A stretch of 60,912 bases of DNA from Ectocarpus siliculosus (taxonomy: Eukaryota > Sar > Phaeophyceae > Ectocarpales > Ectocarpaceae), in NCBI GenBank assembly GCA_000310025.1, contig FN649737.1, forward strand, positions 254,297 through 315,208, read 5' to 3'. The notes beneath the pieces were generated by a model that was not told where the DNA came from, made no database searches, and was given only the letters and a program-made list of their open reading frames with translations. Positions 24,701 to 36,700 of the stretch are shown here, piece by piece. How positions within the stretch are numbered: the first letter of the stretch is position 1; each line of letters begins with the position of its first letter. The position numbers and the translations under genes are program-made.

Positions 24701-27700
24701 TGTGTCGTCGGGAGGTTTGACCCTTTCGCGCATGATTGGTTGGTGTGTGTCTTTCGTTGCTGTAGTGGACTAGACAAATGTGAAAGATTCCCCCCGCATG
24801 CCTCTGCCCCTGCCCCTATTTCCCCCCTGAACCCCCGGCCGAAACTGTAGCTCGAACTCCACCTTCAGTGTACCTGTTTGGAAGTGTCCCATTCCGAGTC
24901 GAAAATATTTCCATGTTTATGAGAAGCAGTTTTCCCATTGTTTGAGCACTTCCACAAGATGTATTGAAACCGCGAAATCCGATGGAATCCTGCTGACTGA
25001 TCGTCTTCGGGCCTCGAACCTATCCCTCTACGCAGAACACCGGCCCTCTCGCTTCTCCTCGAAGACAACCGTACCAAACGAACGACGACGGCCGGTCAAC
25101 CACGTTCATGCCGTCTCTAAGCGTGGCCTTGAGAGGCCTGTTCGGCAGCGGCACGGCCCGCTGCCTGGACCGTTGTAGGGAAGAGATGGTGGTCGCCTCG
25201 AAGGCGATGCGGGACGGTGGTGGGATGGCCTCGGAGCCGAGCTTTCGCACGGTCGGCACGGCTGGAACGGGCAGCGTAGCGTCGGGGTTGGGAGCGGCAG
25301 CTCGCCCCTCCTCGAAGCACAAGGTGAGCTGCGGGTAGATGCTGATCCAAATACCGCGTTGTTTGGGACGAGTCTTCTCGTGAGCACCTTGCGATTACCG
25401 AAATGATCGAAACATGTTACACTCCTTCGGAATTCACACGTTTCCTTCGAAATTCCTCCGAAATTCACATTTTCCGTCGAGAGTAATTCTACCTCTTCCA
25501 AAGGGCTCCTCTACGTGTGAACATGGATATGCTCCCGTAGCTGACAAGTATCACCCCAAACCTCCGATCCATTCTGACCCCATCGTAGCGCGTGGTGGAG
25601 TGGACGTGGGTCCCGGACCAAGACGGAACGCCGGACAATCCTATCGTAAAACCCTCGGCCGCAGAGGCCGGAAGAGCGACGACAACCTCTGCCACCGACG
25701 ACAGAGACAACGCCACGGTCCCCGAAAACGTGAACGAGGCGTACCGAGCGGAAGACTTGGCCCGTTGGAAGCCCGGGCAACTGAAGGAGCTCCTGACCAA
25801 TCTAGGTTTGGACGCGTCCGGCTGCGTGGAAAAACGCGACATAGTCGACAAGATCATGCGGCATCCCGGAGGCCCGGCGGCGGCGGCTGCCGCGGCAATC
25901 GCCCGCGGCGAAACTGTGGCCGCTGCGCCTCCTAGTGGTCGGCCAACGGGGGAAAAGGGTGGAAGTGAAGCCGGTGGCCTTCAACCTGGCGGTGTTGGGG
26001 ACGGCGATGTAGCTATGGGCAAGACCGCGGTTGTTGTTACCACTGACGACGACGAGGAGCAGGACGGCTTCGTCGGCATGACTCTCGCGGACTACATGGG
26101 CAGGCCTACGGAAGAAAACAGCAACGATCACTACCACGACAACAGAGGAGGAAATGGAGCCGGCAGACCAGGTGGGCCGCGAGGGCGGCCTACAGGTGGT
26201 AGCGACGGCGCCGCTCGAGGGGGCAATCGAATGGATCCGCACGCGGCTGCGTCTTCGGTATCCGGGTCTGCGGGAGGCGGGGGCCGAGGGGATGTCTCGT
26301 CGGCGGCGTCAGGGAGGGGGGGCAAGGTGGTACGGTTGGCGCCGGCTCACATCGCGCCGCCGTCTAGGCCAGCACCCGAGTGGGTCGTGGACATGCAGGT
26401 GCGCGCGCGGCATCCTTTAATGTTTTCGCAGCTTTTCATTTATCGAGCGCAACAGCTCCTACAAACCACGATTGCTTTACGATACCATGGAAGAGGAAGG
26501 GGCATCATCTTAAAGTGGCGGCTACATGGCAGGTTAGGGGTACTTCACTGTGCAAGTGAAGCTCAGATGATCCGTCAGGTTGGTATGGAATACTGAAATA
26601 CTTTCCAATGCGGGGTGGCCAAGTCATTTTCGACGTACTGGCGGTTGCCCCTTCCTATTTCAAATATACACTCGATGGTAGACTCATTTAAATGTTCTTA
26701 CCGAGAACTATGAAGCCTCTTCTTCGTGTAGATGCCGTCTCGTTTGGGTATACCGTTCCACTGCTTGTGGGGTGGTTGGATGGTGATATGCATGCCGAAG
26801 GTTGCATAAGGTATCCTACTCCCTGGATCGATTTCGAAGCTCGATATCTCGACAGGGAAAGTAGTGGTGGTGCCGAAAAGGGTGGTATTGAAACCGTCTC
26901 GTCGAGAGCTTTCTGAAAGCGTAACATTCGATGTTGGCATGTTCTTCGTCGTGGAGTAATTGAGCTTTGAAAATGGGGTGTGTGGAATCTTATGCAACCT
27001 ACGGTGGAACCGCAAGTATTCGCGTTCTTATGTGAGAAATCAGAGTCTGCCATGTTCTGGTTATATTTCGCTCAAGCAGTAATGTAATTTACGCCGTCTA
27101 ACTTCGGTGTCCTATGCCGTTCTGCGCAAGAAACACAAGTGTACCGGGCGATGCTGTGGGAAATGCGCCCGTACGAGTCGGCGGGACCAATAGGCAACAG
27201 TGTACTGTAGACCCGCTACTACAAACATTTTTGGCCTCAGACCAAGGCTTCTTGTTCTCTCGCTAACCCCAAGTTTTCCCATTTCCGAACCACCGTCTCG
27301 ACAACAAGAACAAGCCTCGGACGCCAACTTACTGGCTGAGCCAGCTCCCCCCAACATTTCCTTCCCCAATAATGTCTTCTCTTCGATGTATCTACGGGGG
27401 ACAATGCAGAGGGACAAAGTTTCAGCACCCCAGCGCAAGGTGGTTATCAATCGTCCCTTTCCGTTCTCGGGGGTCATTAGCCCCGCCGCCGCCGCCGCAC
27501 GATCGGGTAACAAGAAACGTCGAAACCGCCGCCGCAGCAGCAGCGGCGGCAGCGGTGGCGGCTGTTCCGACGACGAGGACGACGACGGAATTGTTCGAGC
27601 GCAAGCACACGCGCTTCAGGCGTTCAGGTTCCTCTGTCGATCCGGGCAGCTTTTTCTGGCGGAGCAGCTGGCGATTTCGGGAGTCTGGGATGCCGGGAAA

Positions 27701-30700
27701 ACTGGTGAGGAGGCAGAACCGCTCGCATTGAATCAATTCTATACAGACAAATTCTGCCTCGTTCATCAGACACTGAATAATCCGTCACGATTGTTTTTAC
27801 GCTGATTTCACCGTCCGAAGGGGCGTCTTAGGACCCACCCTCGGGCACACAAAGAATGAGAGTGGGTCGTGACAACGTACGTACTGGAGAGGGTCGGCAC
27901 GTGCTTCTTGCCGGGCGTTTCATTAGTCGAAACTGCTTGATTTTGGGAACGCGTGTGGTCGTTTTGAGCGTGAAGATCGGGTTTCATGGAGCTTCACCTC
28001 TCGTATTAGGACTACGCTTGCACTCAGTAGCAGCGCACTCGATACAACTGTATCGACATCTTGTGCCAGGATCCACCGACGAAAAAGATCTAATCGCCGC
28101 CAGTCCGAGGGGCCTGGCCAGCACAAGCGCCAACCGTGGAGGTGGAGCAAGGAGCGAAGGCCTCCGAGCCGCTTGGATGGCAACGAGACTCAAGCCTGCA
28201 GCAAGGACGGCGTTGGCGGAGAGGCGGGAGAGGGTTAGGCAGGCCCTGGAAGACGCCCGACGGTTCGCCGGGGCACAAGGGGCGATATTTCTCCTGCCGC
28301 GGGTTGGCGTCGAGACCGCCGCAGCGGCTTCGACGGAGTGGGACCTGCGAGCTGTGCCGTCGCAGGGCGAGGTTGTCAAACGTGAGTATCGGGAGTCGCA
28401 AGCATTTGCTGCTGATGTTGGTGGTGTTGGTGCCATCGTTGTCGTTGTCGTTGTCGATTGGTTCGAAGCAGTAGCCAGGAGGACAGGCCAAGAGTTGTCC
28501 CTCCGACAATTTGCGGAAAGGAGAGGAAACGCTCTATACCCGTCGTGAATCACAGGACAGGGGGTGTCTGTTCAAGGTGTTCACAGATACTTCCAGCTGG
28601 CCGGTGGCTTATAGGAGAGTACCAGATGTATTAGGACCACACCACCGAGGCAACCGAAACCCTCATCGACATATTCGAGGGCTTGGAACTCACCAATGTT
28701 GCTTGGCCTTCACCAAATACATGCTGTGCGTGCCCTCACAGAGGGCCGCCTGCAAAAGAGCTCGGTAATGCCTCCATGCCGAAAGATTGAAGGTGCGAAA
28801 TTTCAGCCAGCGGCAAAACTTCACTTATCTCCCTATCCCTCCACCCCCACACAACAAATACACAGAACTGCGGAGCTTTGAAAAGTGGTTGGTTCGCGGC
28901 GGGGTTTGGTCCGCCCAGCCGTTGCTGGCGCTGCTGACGACTTGCGGCACGGCCGCCCCGCGAGGACTGAAAGCGGGGACGGGGGCTGACGGTTCAGGCG
29001 CCTCCACCGCCAAACCCTCCTCAGAAAGGGAGTTTGTCGCCCCGTCGGAGTATCCCACTGAGGAGGCTCTTGCCGAGATGGTCGACCCTTACGAGGCCCT
29101 CGTCTGCTGGTTCTATCTACCGGACGGTGGCAGCAGCGACGTCGGCGGAGGTGCAACCGACGGTGCTGGCGGCGGTGATGGCGATGGCGGTGGCGGTGGC
29201 CGTAGCGGATTCGGCCAGGAGGTCGCATGCTTCGTGGCGTACCATGACGAAGGAAAACGGCGGCCAAGCGACGACCACGGCGCCAAGAACGGTCAGGGAG
29301 GAAAGGACGCGAAAGCAGTGACCGATCTCGAAGCCAAGCGAGCAGCGATCGCGGCGAGAGCACGTGGTCGGCGACAGCAAGGCGAGGATGCCGATGGCGG
29401 GTCTCAGTATTCGGACTCGTCGATATCGAGCGGTGACGGCAGCGACGGCGGAACCAGCGGCGGGGGAGGAAGCGACGATGAACTAGACGCCGAAGACTTT
29501 GAGCCGGGGGCGCTGCGCGTGCGAGTGGTCTTGGCCAGCCCCGGCACGACCCAGCAGCTTCGGAAGGCGACCGAGGCGTTCTTGAAGACCCTCCGGAACC
29601 GTAACCCTGTGAGCATGTTCGACGTTGTTGGTTTCGTCGACCTTGATGCATGACGGAGAAAATATCTTGATCGAAATGAGTATTCTTTCAGCACACATGC
29701 AATGATAAGCCCCAATCAAACGTTTTTCACCCCCTATGGGTTCACCACGCAACACCCAACCACTATCGCACGCTCGACAATCGCAGGTGAAGCGCAACGT
29801 CCTTTCCGCGTTCGCCTTGCAAGACCTGAGCATCGCACTGGGTGTTCCGAAGATTTTCAAGGCATTACCTCCGCACATACAGGTGCCATTAATTCGTTTT
29901 TTATTGAGATTGCTGTTTTTTTGTGCTGTTGGTGCGATGTTTTCCTCGGTCAGCAAGTCCATATTTCCACGCTCCGCCACGGCGCGGTCCTAACCTTCGT
30001 CCCGTACTCCCATTCCGCCCCTTGAAGGAAGTAACCATAGTCCAGCATGGACTACTAGGAGTTGTTCCGGTGCATGCCCTTCCGCTCGAAGAGAAGTCCA
30101 CCAACGAGCCTGGGCGGCCACGTTCTGCGGCCATGGGGCGACCACCGACTGCGGGAAGCGCAGGAGGAGGGAGGGGAGGGGGTGCTGGTTTGGCGGCACC
30201 TATGGCAGTGCTTGACAGGTGCGTGTGAGATTTTCTCGGTGTGTTTCTGGGTGATGTCAGCAGTGATGATTGGCTGTCAGCGCGATGACAACGATAGTTC
30301 AATCTTGGTGTACGGTTCAACCATGTTTTGCTGGGCCACAGACAGAGGAAGCCGGTGCCCAAAGGTTAAGGTTCGGCTGTTCGACCCGTTATCCTGCTTT
30401 GTGAATACCAGACCCCGTGTCAATGATAGAAGTGATATTCCCCTTCCTGCCGCCTGCGGGCGTATGACGAGGTTTAGACGAACAGTGATAACAGCACAAT
30501 GAAATGATCAATGGTTGCCCTTTACAATTCTCTGTAGTGGAAATGTTACTACAACACCGCCAGCTAGTTAGTAGCCCTTAGATGCGTTGCTAACCACGCC
30601 TGGCCACCGTTTCGTGGGGCTCTGTCGAACTTCGGAGGGTCCGTGACAAAATAAGTTTTCGAAAAATTGCTTGGTCGATGCACTTCATCATGAGATTGTC

Positions 30701-33700
30701 ATGTTGCCGTTTTTTGCAAACACAGAAGGCTTGTTGCAAACGAAACGGACACACCACATAAATGCAAGTTTTCCCGCATGAAGTTACGGCAACTTTTTCC
30801 CGCCTGAATACAAAACAGGTACTGTGTCCGGTACACGAGCAGCCTTTACGCGCTCGAGATAGCGGAAAGAGCGGCGGCGGCCGCCATAAGGGAAATACCA
30901 TGGTATTTCAACACGTGCTGCGTTGTGAGTGATCAACTCTCTTTAAACTCTATGAGCACTTCGAAGTACGGTTCTGTTCTTGACAGACACCCACCACCGT
31001 ATTCCACGAACTTCGTGTACGTGTAATATAATACGGGTTTAGTCCTCTTGTGGCATAAAAGCAAGCGCAGCACGTGTTTGGTTCGTAACCACAAGAACGA
31101 CTTTGCTCCTCGACGAAGAGAAACCAACACCTCGCTTGTGACACAAACAACCAGTTGTCAGGACAGCTGGCCAGAGGTGTTGCTTGCTGGACCCGTTTGT
31201 ATTCTTGTCGTCGCTGTTGCTTGCTGCTTCTGCCGTCGCGATTGGATATCTTCCTTCTCCAAAATTAATGCCATGGCATGAAATCTCCGTCAGTGCTTCA
31301 TGTGATGGTTATAATGATGACTTTAGCCTCCCTTGTCTTAGTTGGAGAACGAACACGTATCTGCTGCCCACCCAAAGGCAAACCCCTGGGCGCCCTAAGC
31401 CTCCCCGGGTGGCATGGTGTTCACCCTGTCCGTGGGTAACACTTCGCCTCCTACCCGCCTGACAACGAAATTACCAGGTCGAAGACCCCCTCCGCCACGT
31501 GAGCTCCGAAGACGGCTCGAGAGACCCGAAGGCGCGACGCGGCTCTTCGACAGGTGCCGACGGCGGCGGTGATGATAACCCTATGCGGGGGCAGTCCATG
31601 GGGTTGCGACACAGTCGTCACGAATGTAGGGTGGTGGGGGCGACGTGGAGCTCCGACCCGGACGATTGCCATTTCTGCAAGGAGGAGGTGTGAACGGAAC
31701 CGATTGATTCGTGCCGAACGTTGCTCCGACAAGAGCCAAGAAGTGCAACGTCATCGGTTTATCATTTGTTCTCTTTCTTTAGCGATTATAGCTTCCGGTT
31801 TCACGTTTAAACACACAGACACACGGACACCGCGCTCTATGAATGAAATGCAGAAGCACCACCGCCGCCACCACGAACAATAAAACAAGTACCGTGCAGC
31901 CCCACTCATGACACTTATTTTAAGGGAGGCTCAAACCGTATTTTTCCCTCACCACTGAGCAAAGGTTTGTACTTCGAAGCATACGGGAATTGATGTCGGC
32001 GCTGTGTTGAATCTCGTAGGATATTTTGCTCAAGTTTGTCCCAAGTCTGAGCCTAGATTTCTTATAATATTTCTCACGAGCGGGTCGGCATTGTATTAAC
32101 AGCAGCAGTGAAAACAACAACAGAAGAAGCAACGGCAAACCGCAACGATCAACAACAACAGCTACAACAATAGCAACCACGAAACCTATCTTGTCCTTCA
32201 AAAACGAGCAGTCAGCCACGCGTCAGACGCTGACTTCAATCGTCTCGAGCGGGGGAGTCATGGCTGGAGGGCAGCACGGCCGCGGCGGCGGGCGGGGGAC
32301 GGGTAGAGGAAGAGGAACCACCGTCGGGGGGGCAATGTCGACCGCCACCGCTAAGACGATGGGGGGGGCTCTCGGTAAGGCAGCGGCGGCGGCAACGCCC
32401 GTGGAGATAGCGGCTGCGGCCGCGGCAAACACTGCGAGGCTTTTTGCGTCGAAGCTCAATCAGGTACGACGCCCAGTGCAATACTTGGGCTGGGGCAACG
32501 GCTCTAACCGAAGGATTGTGAAACATGTTTGCGGCGAAATCCCCCAAAAGGCGGAAGGCACCATGCGTGCGTCTGACAAACGTCAAGGCATGATCAGTCG
32601 AATACTGCCGCTTCATGATGTCAACGCTGGTTTCCTGACGTGCTGCTTGCCATCCTTTTTATGGCGTGTGTCGAACACCTCACTGTCTACGGCGCAGGCC
32701 CGGGTTCTCCACCTCTGCTGTCGAGCCGTCCACTACCCGCGACCAGGGTTGGTCCTATGCCGGACCACTTTCCGAGAGTCGAAGCACAACGTCGGGAAAG
32801 ATTCAAAGCGCGGTGGCAAAGGCGGAAAGGGTGTCTCCAAGCGTTTAGAGGCAGAGCATGTACGTTCAAGGGTTGGGGAGGGGGTATGTCTAAAAGCGTT
32901 GCCTGCCGTAGCCTCACGCTTGTTTGGCGACATGACCGGGGAAGAGGACACGAGGGTTTCGCAAGTCAAGTTCCTGGGTTGGGTGGAGTCGAGACACTGA
33001 CTACCAGTTCGAAGCTGGACTCTGCACATTGCTCTTTTCCTGGACCCGCCTGCACGGGCTGATCACCTTTCGTGAAGTAACCAGCCGGTTGGCGAGGTGT
33101 AGAAAAGATTACCACGAGGTAGAACAAGATATGCCGCACGGCCAGAATGACTGGTCACAGGAGCAGAAGTTGACAATATTCTTCAAAACGTTACTCTATT
33201 CGAGGCCCGAACGCACCACGACAAAACAAAAAAATCGCCACCAGACATCAGGGGAACAGACCTTATGCGCACCTGCCGTTTTTTCCGTGGACGTTTGCAT
33301 TCGACGTATGCCTGAAGGCACCTTCCAACATTTTTTGGTTTACTCTCTCTGAGGCCAGAGATGCTGTATCTGCCCGCCCCCAATCCACTTAAGGGTTCAC
33401 AACAACTCCCAGTTCATTCTCCCGCGTACGTTTACCTTTTTTTCAGGTCGACGCCGCCTCGTTCCTCAAGCAGCTCCACCTGCGTAGCTGCGGGCTCGTG
33501 GTGCTGTCAAGGGGGGGGTTCGTCGACGACATGCAAAGCGTGGAGGACGCGGAGACCATGATATCGGCCGGGCAAGAAGTCACGAAGAGAAAGGAAGGCG
33601 AGGATATTGCGGACGGCGACAAAGATGACACGCCGGTGGGTTACTTGGTAATGATTATTGTTGTTGTGGTGGGGTTGTGGTCGTCGTTGTTGTTGGCGAT

Positions 33701-36700
33701 TGTCAATATTACTGCTGCTTTACCCTTCACACCGTAGCATTCTACACCACCCCCGGGGGATGTAGCTTAGTTTGAACAGACCAACATACGTTGGGAGACG
33801 TCGATGTTGTTCTCCTTGAACTAACAATAATGCAATCCTGTTTTCTCCGGATGCGAGAATGAAACGTTTTGTCCTTGGTTAAGCTCCTTCCTTTGCAATA
33901 GTTTGCCCGCACTGAAACAATCGAGATGTCCTTGAATGGTGGGAAAATCCGATTCATTTTGTGCCATTCCTATCCGGTCCCTTCTCCCGCCTGTTCTGCT
34001 CTCGGGTCCCTGTCTCAATCTTCCTTTCGGTCGGACTCCCTATCCCGCTGTTTGCGTTCTTGTCTTGTCTACTGGGCACGAACTCTGCACCAGCGGAGGA
34101 TGGAAACACCACCCCTGGGGCTTGCGGAGGCGTTTATAGCCGTGGGAGCGCGGACGGTAGTCCAGAAGATGTGGTACGACGAGGAGACCGCCTTAGTCGA
34201 TACGGTGAGTCCCCCCTGGACGTTTTCATGCTGCGGTGTCAGGTGGCAAGTAGGTTTGGTTGGAATGATGGTTCCTCTTGAGTCAGGGTCATGCCCTGTC
34301 GCACGTGACACCTTTGTCACCGATGAAGCTGACACGGCTCTTGATTGATTATCTACGTGAACGTTTGAAGTCAGGAATGGAGCGCACACTGCAGCTTTGG
34401 TGCGCTAAGGATCTCACGTTAGGTTATCTATGTTTATCTATGGAGCAAGAGCATGTTCTGAACTTGACACATATTGGTTTGGACGGCAATAGGCTACGAA
34501 ATCGAACAATGTCGAAGATTCGAAGCCTCCAAGTCAAGCAGGAAGGGAAAACCGATGAATCTACAGTGGCGGTCAGTGTCACCTTGAGTAGCTTCCACCG
34601 CTAGGAGACCACCAAACCGGGGTGTTCCTTCGTTATCCAGCCTACGGCAAGTGCCCCGACCTGTTTGTTCGGAGTCCAGGGTTCAGGTACCGCCCGTGGG
34701 ACGCTTAATCCCGGTGTTTTGTTTAGTTGTAACAACATCAATACCAACAACAATACCAACAACACCGCCTTTACCACCACCACCACCGCCACTACCAACT
34801 ACAAGAATCACAGCAAAACAAGAAAACAATCGCAACTGTACTGACCACGCAACGATAACAGGTGACTCTGCTATGTTTCTATGAGGAACTTAAGGAAGCC
34901 ACCCTGGCGGGAGAAAAACGACCCGTTGGAGTGGCGTTGAGAGAAGCGCAGCTTTGGCTCCGGGGCGCAACACTGACGGACATTCTCAGCCGGGTCCAGG
35001 CAAGCATGTTGCATACACTTGGTCCACTAAGCAAAGCTAGACGTAGTTTGACGTTGTGCAACGAAAAGCTACACTATTCGTGTTTTTACTATTATTGTGG
35101 CAGAGCTCATTCGACATCGACGTCGTAGTTAGGCTTGAGCTTGAGAAAGGGCAAACATCGGCACAAGTGACGGGTAAGCGGTCTGCGTACTCTAGCCTTG
35201 TACATCATGTGTGTTGCAAGTGGAGTATGCGGGAGTCGCCACCACCGTGTGAGCATTGCTCGAAACTCTGCGGGGTCAAAATATGTGTTTGTCGCAACAG
35301 CGTGTGGCGTTGATCCATACACCCTCACAGGATGCTCGTGGGTTGTCACCGGAGGACGCGGAATCGCTAATGCAGGAGCTATCGTCGTTGTTTAAGGTCA
35401 TGAGTGAGCGAGGAAACGGCGCGGCTTTGGACAGGCCTTTCAGCAGCCCGTACCATTGGGCCGGCTTCCAGGTGATTGTCCGTGAGAGACATCGAAAAAT
35501 CATCTTGAACGCAGAGTCGTGCTTCCATACGCGTCTGGCTTATCGTCGTAGCGCGTACGTAGGCAATTTCCATGCTGACGAGGATCTGGGCTATATCGAT
35601 TGACTCGGTTCGACGATGTCCCTCCGACGGTCTGTCCGAAGTTACTCTACATCCACAGTATTCTCCCCTAGCCTGTGACCAACAGTATTCTCCTGTAGCC
35701 TGTGTCGGTGTTTGATTGATCCATCGAAAAACAAACATTTTTTGCGTTGATATCTGGAACGTGGAAATCATCACATCACTGTATGTCATAGGCACGGAAC
35801 ACCGCTCGGAGATGAGAATGCGCTGTGGCCTACGATTCAGCGACCCCCCCCCCCCCCTCCCCCCGGTGTTTGCCATCGGGGTTGGGTTTTCGTCGCTTGG
35901 CAACGACGTTGTAAAACAAGCCGCCCCCCCCGGGGTTTGCCATCGGGGTTTGGGTTTTCCTCCCTTGGCAACGACGTTGTAAAACAAGCCCCCCACTCGG
36001 TGTTTGCCATCGGGATTGGGTTTTCGTCGCTTGGCAACGACGTTGTAAAACAAGCCAATTCACTTCGTGAACTCGGCAACCAGGTTACCGTTTTTTTTTT
36101 ACCTCGGTTTTTTTTTTTGGCGGTAACCATAATGGTGGTCGAGTAGATCATGTTGTGCGGGGTCGAGAAACCTCACTCCGCGCAACGGGGGATGATCGCA
36201 CCACGTTGTGTTAAAATGGTCAAGCTTCCTCGAGGCAGTTACACAGTGCTTACAACTGTCTCTGGAAGTGAAAGCACCAGAAAATAAATTAAGTCATACG
36301 TAGCTGTCATCCGTACGCAAGGAAGTAAGCACAAGATGCCGAACACCCTTAGCAGGATGCAGCTCACCCTTCATGCGACTCGCCAAATACCTCACGGCGC
36401 TTCGCGCTTGGTGATGTGAGAGCCTGGTCCGGTGAGAACCCGGCGTGCTCCGTCCCGGCTTTGTAGGGATGCGAGGTCAATGGTCAAACGACTACGGCAT
36501 GCACGACTATGAGTACACCCCCCCCCCCCCACCCCCCCGCACCAAATTTACCCTGAATGGCATGCGATGCGAATAACCAACCACGTCGGTCGCTCAAACA
36601 ATGTTGATCGCAATTTTTACCCTGGACTCGAATCGATGGAACTACATGTAAGGTGTGTCGGTCGTGGTGGTTAATGCAACGGAAAGAGAATGCAGATACG

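Noticed and set aside
28635-28770. Possible extra exon (EATETLIDIFEGLELTNV) between TPR-CHAT exons 16 and 17
   Set aside because: It reads well, but its frame is closed immediately upstream by TAG and needs phase 0, while exon 16 ends in phase 1 and joins exactly to 28866.
28833-29651. 272-codon minus-strand Arg/His-rich ORF
   Set aside because: It is a shadow of exon 17 of the TPR-CHAT gene, caused by GC-rich codons.
30062-30502. Plus-strand frame FRCMPFRSKRSPP… over the CHAT exon at 30028-30218
   Set aside because: The neighbouring frame carries the CHAT motif IVQHGLLGVVPVHALPLE and fits the splice phases.
31400-31570. Frame with SVGNTSPP and PEGATRLF, resembling CHAT LxVGNP and GxxAT motifs
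   Set aside because: No splice phase joins it to the preceding CHAT exon, and it runs into stops. The phase-0 exon at 31478 joined to the strong GTGAGT donor at 30925 fits better.
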